Source: Leptospira perdikensis
GTDB taxonomy: Bacteria; Spirochaetota; Leptospiria; Leptospirales; Leptospiraceae
Direction of reading: 5' to 3'
NCBI RefSeq assembly: GCF_004769575.1
Contig: NZ_RQGA01000003.1
Coordinates: forward strand, 868,001-932,000
Length of the DNA stretch: 64,000 nt
Part shown: positions 15,617-24,110 of the stretch, one piece after another
How the letters are laid out: each line of letters opens with the position of its first letter
Numbering within the stretch: position 1 is the first letter of the stretch
The notes under the pieces: generated by a model
What the model was told of the DNA's origin: nothing
What the model saw: the letters and a program-made list of their open reading frames with translations, nothing else
Database searches by the model: none
Made by a program: the position numbers and the translations under genes

Positions 15617-16480
15617 TTAAGATGCTAAAACTTCCACCTCAGCGTTAGGTTTTATTTCTTGTTCTTTTCGTTTTTTATCTCTCTCTTCTGCGACTTGATC
15701 GAAGTATGTTTCGTAATTGGGAAAATTAGTTCCCATCAAACGGTCCCAGACATTGAAGTAAAGTGAGTAGTTTCCTTGGAACTTCTGGTGGTGTTGGTTG
15801 TGGTGTGTGGATGTGTTAATCCATTTCGTGATTGCATGTGAAGCCCAACCTTTCGGAAAAAACTCGTATCCTAAGTGCCACCATATATTCAAAACCATCG
15901 CATAAAAGGTATGAAAAATTAATATATAGAAATGAATCGGAACAAACATCACAAAAGGAACAATGTAGATAGCTTCTAAAAATGCTTCCGTTGCCTGGAA
16001 TCGGTATGCGGCCAAAGGTGAGGGATTCACTGACTGGTGGTGTTCTGAGTGGACATGGGGGTAAACTTTTTTTAGATGAGCGAATCTGTGCATCCAATAA
16101 AACCAAGTCTCATGCCAAACGGTAATCAGAGCGAAACTTAAGAAAAGATATCCGACTCCAGACCATCCAGAAACAGGTCCAAAGTATACAGCGCTCGGAA
16201 CAATTTTTGCTTTCATTAAGGTAATGTTTGTAACGGCAACAAGTGTAAAAACAACAAGTGTTACAGCCGATTGGCGAAATTCTTTCCAAACCTTTTCAGC
16301 CTTGGGATATACTTTTTGAATGCGGTAGGTTTCGAAAAAATCCTTTCGCCAAACATAGAATAAAAGAAATGCCAAACCGGCAATGGGGTAGTAACGCAGG
16401 AAATTTAAAACCCCTTGTGCAAAACCAATTTTGGTAACACAATCTAAAACTAATTCACACTGAACTGGTCCACCAAACAT
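15617..16480 (-). CDS. Fatty acid hydroxylase / sterol desaturase superfamily protein
   Basis: Membrane di-iron enzyme of 287 residues. The three His clusters that bind iron are present: HETWFYWMHRFAH, HVHSEHHQS and HHNQHHQKF, with four to five membrane segments before and between them. The family adds hydroxyls or double bonds to lipids using oxygen. A strong AGGAGAG site precedes ATG 16480. AGAATG-N4-CATTCT at 16504-16519, just upstream, could be an operator. The AraC regulator immediately upstream on the same strand is separated by a terminator. Confidence 0.85.
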   Translation of the reverse strand: MFGGPVQCELVLDCVTKIGFAQGVLNFLRYYPIAGLAFLLFYVWRKDFFETYRIQKVYPKAEKVWKEFRQSAVTLVVFTLVAVTNITLMKAKIVPSAVYFGPVSGWSGVGYLFLSFALITVWHETWFYWMHRFAHLKKVYPHVHSEHHQSVNPSPLAAYRFQATEAFLEAIYIVPFVMFVPIHFYILIFHTFYAMVLNIWWHLGYEFFPKGWASHAITKWINTSTHHNQHHQKFQGNYSLYFNVWDRLMGTNFPNYETYFDQVAEERDKKRKEQEIKPNAEVEVLAS

Positions 16481-16562
16481 AGAACTCTCCTAAACAAACT
16501 CTGAGAATGATTCCATTCTAGCAAAAATGAATCACTGAATCGACCGGATCGGTAAAGGCGGA

Positions 16563-16594
16563 ATAAAAAAAGGTTCCGGTTTGGCCCAACCGGA
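16563..16594 (-). terminator. Rho-independent terminator of the AraC-family gene
   Basis: On the - strand TCCGGTT (16594-16588) pairs with AACCGGA (16581-16575) around a 6-base loop, followed after ACC by seven Ts (16570-16564). It starts directly after the stop codon of the AraC-family gene and isolates it from the hydroxylase gene downstream. Confidence 0.8.
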
Positions 16595-17683
16595 TTAGCG
16601 ACTAATGGATTTTCGATAATCACTAGGACTTGTACCTACCTCTCTTTTGAAGGCATCATAGAAAGTGGATTTGGACGGAAAACCTACATCATAAGCGATC
16701 GTGAGAATATTCCTATCTGGGTGTATGGAAAACAATTCTTTGGCCTCTCGAATCCGGTAGTGATTGACTAAGTGGAAAAAACTTCTTTTTTGGTGGAGGT
16801 TCAAATACTCAGAGAGTTGGTGTTCAGAAAGATCCATTTGTTTGGCCAACTTCTCTAAGTTGATACTTTCATCTCGGTAGATCCTTTCCTCTTCCATAAG
16901 GTGTTTGAGTTGGTTCTGAAGGGTATCTAGGTTGAATCCGCCTAGTTGAGAGGTTTGGTATTTTTTTTCTTCGATGACAATCCTTTGCACCTCTCCCCAT
17001 AATTCAGGGCTTTTTTGCCTCAAAAGGTAAACACCAATCAGCAGTAAGGCGATAAATGTAGAAACAAGTTCTAATCCATGCCTATGGTGAAAGAATAAAG
17101 TATAAATTCCGATTAAACTGGAGAAGGTTCCAATCCCAACAACAATTCCCACCAAACGAAGATGAGCTGACTTTTTGAATCTCTCCAGGCGGATGTATTT
17201 TACCATGTTGGTGAAAACATAAAAAGCAGCGTAAAATATGGGTGAAACGGCGATAAGGATAGTAATTTGAAAGATTAGCGGGACACCTTCTTTCAAATAT
17301 TTTGTATGAATTGCTATTTTTTCTTCGGCAGAGGAAGTATAAAAAGGGATCATTAATATAATTACTATAACCGCTGGTACAAGTTCCCAAAATGAAAATT
17401 GGTTTCTTTTTGGGTTTTCATCCCAAAGTTCCGCAAAGTATCTTTTCAGAAGTGCTCCAATACAAGCAGTGAATGGCAAGTGGGTGAGATATAAATGAGG
17501 GAATGATTGGTAAATGCCCGTACATGTAAAAAAAGTATGAGCCTGGAACATGGCCGCAAAGAGAAATAATAATCCTTGTACTTTTGTCTGGTCCGTCGTG
17601 TTTTTTCTAAGGAATTCTCCCCAAGCAAAAAGAAGAGAAAGTCCAGCAGAAAAGGCAATCAGATGACTTGTTAGATTCCACAT
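16595..17683 (-). CDS. AraC-family regulator with N-terminal membrane domain
   Basis: Protein of 362 residues. The first 220 residues hold about seven hydrophobic helices, and the C-terminal 110 residues form the double AraC helix-turn-helix: INLEKLAKQMDLSEHQLSEY, then RIREAKELF and NILTIAYDVGFPSKSTFYDA with FKREVGTSPSDYR. Membrane-sensor AraC proteins of this kind bind DNA while inserted in the inner membrane, and are common in Leptospira and Bacteroidetes. The target is unknown; the downstream fatty acid hydroxylase is a candidate given the lipid-facing sensor. A hairpin terminator follows the stop codon. Confidence 0.88.
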   Translation of the reverse strand: MWNLTSHLIAFSAGLSLLFAWGEFLRKNTTDQTKVQGLLFLFAAMFQAHTFFTCTGIYQSFPHLYLTHLPFTACIGALLKRYFAELWDENPKRNQFSFWELVPAVIVIILMIPFYTSSAEEKIAIHTKYLKEGVPLIFQITILIAVSPIFYAAFYVFTNMVKYIRLERFKKSAHLRLVGIVVGIGTFSSLIGIYTLFFHHRHGLELVSTFIALLLIGVYLLRQKSPELWGEVQRIVIEEKKYQTSQLGGFNLDTLQNQLKHLMEEERIYRDESINLEKLAKQMDLSEHQLSEYLNLHQKRSFFHLVNHYRIREAKELFSIHPDRNILTIAYDVGFPSKSTFYDAFKREVGTSPSDYRKSISR

Positions 17684-17770
17684 TGATGTTCATCTTTTAA
17701 TCAATCGATTCGGTTGTAAAATAAAATCACTTGCCTCGGGTTCGTTCCGAATTAGAATTACGTTTGAAAC

Positions 17771-18895
17771 GTGGATACCATTCATCGACAATCCTCCTTT
17801 TTGTGGGAAGGTAGCACCTTAGAAATCCATCTCCCGGTGGTCCTGACTGCCTCGGAAACTGGCAAGGATTGGACTTCTTTTTTTGAAATCCTAAAAAAAA
17901 GCCCCCCTCGTAAAGTCGCAGTTCATGCGGGTAATTTGGAAGAATCGGATTCTTCCGGAATTTCTCTTTTAAAATTAATTCGTCTGGAATGTGAAAATCG
18001 ACGGATCCAATTCGTATTATTTGGATTAGGTGAGCAGTTCCAATACCGATTGAGTATTTCTGAAGATGATAGTAAAAGAAACAAAGAAACACTCGCAAAT
18101 TCGCTCAGGAGATCCGAAAAGATTGGAAAACTGACCATTGACTCGTTGTTAGAGTTTAAATACCTAATTACATTTACTGGTGAACTTACTGTTTCTTTTT
18201 GGCGTTCTTTTTTACATCCTTCCAAAATTCGTTGGAAAGATACATTCCGTGTTGCGGAGTCAATGGGAGTGAATGCTTTCCCCATCATTGCGATGATTGG
18301 GTTTTTACTTGGGCTTATCATGTCCTTCCAGTCAGCAATTCCTATGCGAAGGTTTGGAGCAGAGATCTTTGTGGCAAACCTTGTCGGCCTCTCTTTATTT
18401 CGAGAGTTAGGTCCGCTAATGACTGCTTTTATTTTATCGGGTAGGTCAGGATCTGCATTTGCAGCAGAGCTTGGAACGATGAAGGTCTCTGAAGAAATTG
18501 ATGCATTAACCACAATGGGCCTTCCTCCTGTTCAGTTTCTAATTATTCCTCGTTTGGTGGCGTCTCTTTTGATGACCCCGCTACTTACTATCGTTTTTAA
18601 TTTGTTTGGTCTGATTGGTGGAGCCGTTGTGTTGATTAGTTTTGGATTCCCACTTGTTACTTTTATCAATCAAGTGAATCTTGCTGTGGGTCTTTCCGAT
18701 ATATTAGGTGGACTTTTGAAATCTTATTTTTTTGGAATGATCATTGCCTCTATTGGTTGTTATAGGGGATTAAAAACGGCATCAGGAGCTGGTGCCGTCG
18801 GGGAATCGACCACTTCCGCTGTGGTTGGTTCTATCATACTTGTTTCCATACTTGATGGAATTTTTTCCGTCTTATATTTTTACCTAAAAATATGA
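17771..18895 (+). CDS. mlaE: MlaE-family lipid ABC transporter permease with N-terminal STAS domain
   Basis: Protein of 374 residues, about 110 longer than standard MlaE. Residues 1-110 form a STAS (MlaB-like) domain: LEIHLPVVLTASE, then ESDSSGISLLKLIRLECENR and VLFGLGEQF. Residues about 115-374 are the MlaE permease with five to six membrane helices and the conserved FRELGPLMTAFILSGRSGSA followed by FAAELGTMKVSEEIDAL coupling region. The complex moves phospholipids between inner and outer membranes. GTG 17771 has no strong ribosome site. It heads a tight operon with mlaF, mlaD and a PqiC-like lipoprotein; the fusion explains the absence of a separate mlaB. Confidence 0.9.
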   Translation: MDTIHRQSSFLWEGSTLEIHLPVVLTASETGKDWTSFFEILKKSPPRKVAVHAGNLEESDSSGISLLKLIRLECENRRIQFVLFGLGEQFQYRLSISEDDSKRNKETLANSLRRSEKIGKLTIDSLLEFKYLITFTGELTVSFWRSFLHPSKIRWKDTFRVAESMGVNAFPIIAMIGFLLGLIMSFQSAIPMRRFGAEIFVANLVGLSLFRELGPLMTAFILSGRSGSAFAAELGTMKVSEEIDALTTMGLPPVQFLIIPRLVASLLMTPLLTIVFNLFGLIGGAVVLISFGFPLVTFINQVNLAVGLSDILGGLLKSYFFGMIIASIGCYRGLKTASGAGAVGESTTSAVVGSIILVSILDGIFSVLYFYLKI

Positions 18896-19659
18896 AAGAT
18901 AAACCAATCATTCGAGTAGAACATCTAACAACGGGTTATGGCCATACTGTGGTTATGGAAAATATTTCGTTTGAAGTGAACCGAGGAGAAATTTTTGGAA
19001 TTCTTGGTGGTTCTGGTTGTGGAAAGTCAACAGTTCTAAAAAATATGATCGGATTAACATCCCCGTTTAGCGGCCGTATATGGATCGACGAAGATGATAT
19101 CGTTCTTGCCGAGGGAAAGAAAAAAATCGAGATCTGGAATCGGATTGGAGTGATGTATCAACAAAGTGCTCTTTTTGGTTCCATGACTTTACTAGAAAAC
19201 ATTCGATTGCCTTTGGAAGAATTTACAAAACTCCCACTTCCTATCATGAATGAAATTGCTATGACCAAACTGAAAATGGTAGGTCTCTTTCCTTTTGCTC
19301 ATTTGTATCCAGCTGAACTTTCGGGGGGTATGAAAAAACGTGCTGCGATAGCACGCGCTATGGCCATGGATCCTGAAATTCTGTTTTTAGATGAGCCCAG
19401 CGCAGGCCTTGACCCCATTACCAGCGTGGAGTTAGACCACCTAATCATTCGTTTGTCGAGAACTCTTGGAGTTACTTTTGTAATTGTTACACATGAATTG
19501 CCTTCTGTGTTTACAATGGCTGACCGTGTGATTGTTTTAGATAAATCCAAAAAAGGAATTATCGCAGAAGGCAAACCAAAAGATTTGAAAGAAAAGTCGA
19601 AAGACCCATTTGTAAAACAATTCTTTAATCGTATCCCACAGGAGAGTTCCCCGTTATGA
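18892..19659 (+). CDS. mlaF: MlaF-type lipid ABC transporter ATPase
   Basis: Protein of 255 residues. Walker A is GGSGCGKSTVLKNM, the Q-loop lies in GVMYQQSALFGSMT, the ABC signature is LSGGMKKRAAIARAMA, Walker B is ILFLDEPSAGLDP and the switch His is in FVIVTHELPS. LSGGM and the YQQSALF sequence are typical of Mla/Ttg2A ATPases. ATG overlaps the permease stop by 4 bases (ATGA), and the next gene overlaps it the same way, so the three products are translationally coupled. Confidence 0.93.
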   Translation: MKDKPIIRVEHLTTGYGHTVVMENISFEVNRGEIFGILGGSGCGKSTVLKNMIGLTSPFSGRIWIDEDDIVLAEGKKKIEIWNRIGVMYQQSALFGSMTLLENIRLPLEEFTKLPLPIMNEIAMTKLKMVGLFPFAHLYPAELSGGMKKRAAIARAMAMDPEILFLDEPSAGLDPITSVELDHLIIRLSRTLGVTFVIVTHELPSVFTMADRVIVLDKSKKGIIAEGKPKDLKEKSKDPFVKQFFNRIPQESSPL

Positions 19660-20603
19660 ACCAATCGAGTAAAATCTATTTTAAAGTTGGGGTCTTCGTA
19701 CTCGTTAGTTTTTTCACACTCATTTTGTTTTTGATTGTGTTTACTGCTGGAAATATTTTTCAAAGATCTGTTAGTTTAGAAACCTATTTTGATGAATCAG
19801 TACAAGGTTTGGATATTGGATCGCCAGTCAAACACCGTGGGGTTAAGGTCGGGACAGTACAAGAAATTACCTTTGTGCAAAATGAATACTCACATAAACT
19901 GACTGAAGATACGGAACTTCGTTACGGAAGATACGTTTTGATTAAAATGTCTGTCCCTGATTTTGTGAAGGGTGTATATGGTGATGATTTAAAGAGAACC
20001 GTTCAAAGGATGATCCAAAGTGGACTTCGCGTTCGGCTCGCCTCACAAGGATTAACTGGAACAGCTTATTTGGAAGTTGATTATCTAAATCCTGAAAAAA
20101 ATCCACCTCTATCCATTGAATGGGAACCAAAAACCATTTACATTCCTTCTGCTCCAAGTACCATCTCTAGGTTTACTGCTTCTGTGGATAAATTTTTTGA
20201 TAAAGTAGAGAAAGCCGATGTGGATAAAATCCTTTTGGGTGTAGGGGAACTCATTCGTAACTTGAACCAAACCATCCAAGAAGCAAAACTCGGAGACCTA
20301 GCTCGTGAATCAACAGGGTTACTTGTTGATCTTAGAAAAACCAATGCCGAAGTAAAAGCTCTCATTGCAAGTCCCGAAACACAGGGGTTACCAAAAAAAT
20401 TGGATGCTTCCGTTACGCAGTTACAGACAACTTTAAAACGTTTGGACACTCTTCTTGCTTCAAACCAGGGAGACATTTCTACATCAATTGAAAACTTACG
20501 AATTGCTTCGGAAGACCTAAAAGAGGTCACTGCGAATGCAAAAAAATACCCATCTCAGTTTCTCTTTGGAGAAGCGCCAAACAAGTCTAAACTCTGGAAA
20601 TAA
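19656..20603 (+). CDS. mlaD: MlaD/MCE-domain substrate-binding subunit
   Basis: Protein of 315 residues. A single N-terminal membrane helix (VGVFVLVSFFTLILFLIVF) anchors it in the inner membrane; the MCE domain follows (SVQGLDIGSPVKHRGVKVG and LRVRLASQGLTGTAYLEVDYL). The C-terminal 130 residues are largely helical with coiled-coil character (NLNQTIQEAKLGDLARES) and probably form the hexameric tunnel extension. MCE proteins hold the lipid passing between permease and the outer membrane side. It overlaps mlaF by 4 bases. Confidence 0.9.
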   Translation: MNQSSKIYFKVGVFVLVSFFTLILFLIVFTAGNIFQRSVSLETYFDESVQGLDIGSPVKHRGVKVGTVQEITFVQNEYSHKLTEDTELRYGRYVLIKMSVPDFVKGVYGDDLKRTVQRMIQSGLRVRLASQGLTGTAYLEVDYLNPEKNPPLSIEWEPKTIYIPSAPSTISRFTASVDKFFDKVEKADVDKILLGVGELIRNLNQTIQEAKLGDLARESTGLLVDLRKTNAEVKALIASPETQGLPKKLDASVTQLQTTLKRLDTLLASNQGDISTSIENLRIASEDLKEVTANAKKYPSQFLFGEAPNKSKLWK

Positions 20604-20608
20604 ATATA

Positions 20609-21220
20609 ATGAAAACCTTTATCCGTTTTGTAATTCTTTTTGGGCTCACCTTTTTTCTTAGTCAATGTTTCGGTGTTAGTAAAACCTTTCCTGAAAAAAA
20701 GTTTTATTTAATTGAAACTGGTGAAACCAAACAGTTGTTCTCTGTCGTAAAGCCGAGAGCCTTCGTAGTACGTAAGGTTTTTATCTCCCAAAGGTTTGAA
20801 GGGAAAGAGTTTGTTTACCGCAAAGAAAATGCGGTTTATGAATCCGATTTTTATAATGGTTTTTTTATCCCTCCGGCTCATAACTTCAAAGAAGAATTTG
20901 TTCGTTCCCTATTAAAATCGGGAAATTTCGAATGGGATGCAAGTATTCATACCCGAGTTAATGTTACTCATTTTATTGAATTGAATCTGACACAAATGTA
21001 TGGAGATTTCCGAACCAAAGAACCAAAAGCAGTGATTGAGTTTGAAATTGTTGTTTATGAAGACAAAGATTCGGTATCAACTCCGGTTTTTAGAAAAACT
21101 TATAAACAAAACCAATCTATAGAGAAAAAAGAACCGGAAGCTTTGGTTCTCGGCTGGAATTTGGGACTTACCAATACATTTAATGAATTGAATGCAGATT
21201 TGAGTGCTAAATTAAAATAA
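20609..21220 (+). CDS. ABC-type transport auxiliary lipoprotein (PqiC/LetC-like)
   Basis: Protein of 203 residues with a lipoprotein signal (FVILFGLTFFLSQC, Cys at about 19). The remainder, including FYLIETGETKQLFSVVKPRA, RKVFISQRFEGKEFVYRKEN and FIPPAHNFKEEFVRSLLKSG, matches the ABC_trans_aux fold of PqiC-like lipoproteins that accompany MCE transporters. It is likely an outer-membrane or periplasmic partner that receives lipids from MlaD. It starts 5 bp after mlaD without a clear ribosome site, consistent with coupling. Confidence 0.82.
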   Translation: MKTFIRFVILFGLTFFLSQCFGVSKTFPEKKFYLIETGETKQLFSVVKPRAFVVRKVFISQRFEGKEFVYRKENAVYESDFYNGFFIPPAHNFKEEFVRSLLKSGNFEWDASIHTRVNVTHFIELNLTQMYGDFRTKEPKAVIEFEIVVYEDKDSVSTPVFRKTYKQNQSIEKKEPEALVLGWNLGLTNTFNELNADLSAKLK

Positions 21221-21239
21221 AACGAACGGGAAGGGATAT

Positions 21240-22424
21240 ATGAGACTCATTGAATCCATCGCACCTTTTTATTTTGTCCTTATGTTACTCGAGATACTTT
21301 ACACTCGTTTCAAAAAAAAGGATTACTATTTTTACGAAGATTCTTTGGCCGATTTGAGTTTGGGAGTTCTTAGTCGCATCTTTGACGGAATGATTCTTCT
21401 TGGGTTGGTTTTCGTCTACAATGAGTTATACCAAATCTCTTGGGGAGTCGAATATCTTTCCAAAGTATTTTTATCCACCTCATCACCATTACATTGGATT
21501 TTTTTATTTGTTCTACTAGATTTTTTGTTTTATTGGGCTCATCGTTATAGCCATGAAATCAAAGTTTTGTGGGCATCTCATGTAGTACATCATTCGAGTG
21601 AAGAGTTTAATTTATCAGTAGCACTCAGACAATCCTTTGTTCGTAATATCGGAATTGGTTTGTTTTATCTACCTTTGGCTCTTCTTGGGTTTCCGGTTGA
21701 ATCATATTTAATTATTGATGCACTGAATCGCACTTATCAATTTTGGGTTCATACTCGAACTATTGGAAAACTACCAGTTTGGTTTGAGTATGTGCTCGTC
21801 ACTCCTTCGCACCACAGAGTTCATCATGCTATGAACCCAGAATACATTGATCGTAATTATGGTGGTGTATTTATCTTTTGGGATCGTATCTTTGGAACTT
21901 TTTGTGAAGAGAACAAAGAACCTCGGTATGGGCTGGTTTCCCAACTAAATACTTATGATCCAGTCACTGCTGAATTACATGTGTTTCGAGATTTGTTTTC
22001 GGATTTAATCCATACAAAAAACAAATGGCAGGGACTTGTTTCCTTTTTCTCTTATCCTTCCGTAAGACCAGACGACTTACAAGCCATAATTGACCGCGGA
22101 GTTCGTGATCCAAAGGTTTGGTTGGCTCACCACAAATGGACGATTGATCAAAAAACACGTGATCCGCAATACAGACGTAAGGCTGGAAAGGCAATGTATC
22201 GCCTTTTTCTCCTTTTTTCTTTTTTGGTCCCGACAGCCTTCACTTTATATTTTCTGAAACGAATGCATTTGTTTTCTTTAGGTGAAATTGCATCTGTATT
22301 TACGCTTTTAGTTTTTTCTTTTATTTCTTTGGGAAAACTCTTGGAAGGACACAAAAACTGGCTTCGTTTCGAGATTCCCAAGTATATTTCTTGGTTTGTG
22401 CTATTAGGCTATTTTTTCTTATAG
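21240..22424 (+). CDS. Fatty acid hydroxylase / sterol desaturase superfamily protein (alkylglycerol-monooxygenase-like)
   Basis: Membrane di-iron enzyme of 394 residues. The three His clusters are FYWAHRYSHE, HVVHHSSEEFN and HHRVHHAMNPEYIDRNYGG followed by FIFWDRIFGTF, a layout like alkylglycerol monooxygenase (TMEM195) and related C-5 desaturases. Membrane helices flank the clusters, and the C-terminus has three further helices after residue 320. AAGGG precedes ATG 21240. It follows the Mla-type transporter genes by 20 bp, so a role in modifying membrane ether or fatty lipids handled by that transporter is a reasonable inference. Confidence 0.85.
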   Translation: MRLIESIAPFYFVLMLLEILYTRFKKKDYYFYEDSLADLSLGVLSRIFDGMILLGLVFVYNELYQISWGVEYLSKVFLSTSSPLHWIFLFVLLDFLFYWAHRYSHEIKVLWASHVVHHSSEEFNLSVALRQSFVRNIGIGLFYLPLALLGFPVESYLIIDALNRTYQFWVHTRTIGKLPVWFEYVLVTPSHHRVHHAMNPEYIDRNYGGVFIFWDRIFGTFCEENKEPRYGLVSQLNTYDPVTAELHVFRDLFSDLIHTKNKWQGLVSFFSYPSVRPDDLQAIIDRGVRDPKVWLAHHKWTIDQKTRDPQYRRKAGKAMYRLFLLFSFLVPTAFTLYFLKRMHLFSLGEIASVFTLLVFSFISLGKLLEGHKNWLRFEIPKYISWFVLLGYFFL

Positions 22425-22433
22425 TAGGAAGAG

Positions 22434-22856
22434 ATGAAATATTTACATACAATGATTCGCGTTTTGGATTTAGATCGTTCCTTACATTTTTTTGTGGAAG
22501 TCCTTGGGTTAAAAATTATGAGAAGGAATGAACACCCTGAAGGTAAATTCACTTTGGTGTTTTTATCTACAGGTGAGGAAGATGCTTCTGAGATTGAACT
22601 TACTTATAATTGGGGACAAACAGAGCCTTACACAACCGGAAGAAATTTTGGCCATATTGCTTACGAAGTAGATAACATTTATGAAACTTGTGCGCGAATT
22701 CAACAAATGGGTGTTGTTATCAATCGTCCTCCGCGTGATGGTCGTATGGCATTTGTTAGGTCTCCCGATTTAATTTCCATCGAACTTCTCCAAAAAGGTA
22801 AACCTTTAGAATTATCAGAACCATGGATTTCTATGCCAAATACAGGTGAGTGGTAA
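22434..22856 (+). CDS. gloA: Glyoxalase I / VOC-family protein (lactoylglutathione lyase)
   Basis: Protein of 140 residues with two beta-alpha-beta-beta-beta modules. The four metal ligands line up with GloA: His in YLHTMIRV, Glu in SEIELTYN, His in FGHIAYEV and Glu in [26 protein letters not shown] is the typical first helix region. The enzyme isomerises the methylglyoxal-glutathione hemithioacetal to lactoylglutathione; no glyoxalase II is adjacent. AGGAAG precedes ATG 22434, 10 bp after the hydroxylase gene. Confidence 0.88.
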   Translation: MKYLHTMIRVLDLDRSLHFFVEVLGLKIMRRNEHPEGKFTLVFLSTGEEDASEIELTYNWGQTEPYTTGRNFGHIAYEVDNIYETCARIQQMGVVINRPPRDGRMAFVRSPDLISIELLQKGKPLELSEPWISMPNTGEW

Positions 22857-22859
22857 GAA

Positions 22860-24110
22860 TTGCAGAAAAAACCTAAAATTGCTATCATTGGAGCAGGTGC
22901 ATCTGGTTGTTTTGCCGCGTTGCAGATTAATGACGAGTTACAAGGGTTATGTGAAATCCAAATTTTCGAAAAGTCAAAAGAACCATTAGCAAAACTTCGA
23001 ATTTCCGGTGGTGGGCGATGTAATGTCACTCATAACCTTTTTGACCCAGAACTTCTTTCTGAAAGATACCCTAGGGGGAACAAAGAACTTCGTTGGGCTT
23101 TTGAAAGTTTCCAACCGAAAGACACTATCGCCTGGTTTGACAAAAGAGGGGTCAAACTCAAAGCCGAAGCCGATGGAAGGATGTTTCCTACAACGGATAG
23201 TTCCGATACCATCATCCAATGTTTTTTAAATGAATTAAAATCCAAAAAAATACCTATCCACTTTGAACAAGGGTTAGTTGGCATTTATTCCAATCAGGTT
23301 AGCGACAAAACCGTAGGTTTTCGAGTTTTATGGGAAGGGGGACTAGAAGAACATTTTGATTTTGTAATTCTTGCTACCGGTTCCAACCGAAAGGTTTGGA
23401 GTATCTTGGAAAAATTAGGACATACAATTATAAATCCTGTTCCTTCCCTTTTTACTTTAACATTAGAAAATACAGACTTAATCGAACTTACTGGTCTAGT
23501 AGTTCCTTATTCAGAAATCAAAGTTTTGCCTAAAGGTAAATCACAAAAGGGACCTATACTTATCACTCATTGGGGACTCAGTGGGCCTTGTGCCCTCAGG
23601 TTATCTGCTTGGGAGGCGCGAACTCTTTTTGAAGCTGATTACAAAGTAGATCTCTCTGTCAATTGGATAGGTGGAAAATCAACTCAAAACATCGAAGATG
23701 AGTATTTATCTAAAAAAGAAAAATCCCCTGCCGAAAAATTAACACCAGATCCTGAGTGGAAATTGCCATCACGATTTTGGGATTGGATTTTAAAGGAATC
23801 TAAAGTTTCGTCTAATAAACGTTACTCCGATTTTTCTAAAGCTGAAATTCGTAATTTAAGTCTTTCATTAACTCAAACCAAACTTCGGATGGTTGCCAAA
23901 GGAGTTTTTAAAGAAGAGTTTGTAACGGCGGGAGGTGTTTCCAGAAAAGACATTCAATTCCAAACAATGGAAAGTAAACAATGTCCTGGTCTTTATTTTA
24001 CGGGCGAAGTGATCGATGTAGATGGAATTACAGGTGGGTTTAATTTTCAGAATGCCTGGACTACTGCAACAATAGCAGCCCGAGGCATTCGTAAAACAAT
24101 CGTTACTTGA
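22860..24110 (+). CDS. HI0933/YhiN-family flavoprotein (NAD(P)/FAD-dependent oxidoreductase)
   Basis: Protein of 416 residues. The FAD Rossmann motif is IAIIGAGASGCFAAL at the N-terminus, followed by the family marker KLRISGGGRCNVTH. The C-terminus has the second FAD region YFTGEVIDVDGITGGFNFQN followed by AWTTA, another HI0933 hallmark. The biochemical role of this family is not settled. TTG 22860 starts 4 bases after the gloA stop; the next in-frame starts would remove the Rossmann loop. It ends convergently with pyruvate kinase, overlapping by 8 bp with no terminator between. Confidence 0.88.
   Translation: MQKKPKIAIIGAGASGCFAALQINDELQGLCEIQIFEKSKEPLAKLRISGGGRCNVTHNLFDPELLSERYPRGNKELRWAFESFQPKDTIAWFDKRGVKLKAEADGRMFPTTDSSDTIIQCFLNELKSKKIPIHFEQGLVGIYSNQVSDKTVGFRVLWEGGLEEHFDFVILATGSNRKVWSILEKLGHTIINPVPSLFTLTLENTDLIELTGLVVPYSEIKVLPKGKSQKGPILITHWGLSGPCALRLSAWEARTLFEADYKVDLSVNWIGGKSTQNIEDEYLSKKEKSPAEKLTPDPEWKLPSRFWDWILKESKVSSNKRYSDFSKAEIRNLSLSLTQTKLRMVAKGVFKEEFVTAGGVSRKDIQFQTMESKQCPGLYFTGEVIDVDGITGGFNFQNAWTTATIAARGIRKTIVT

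Noticed and set aside
17923..18513. 196-codon ORF on the - strand opposite mlaE
   Set aside because: It lies wholly inside a well-supported gene, has low-complexity Ser/Asn/Pro composition and no ribosome site: a shadow ORF.
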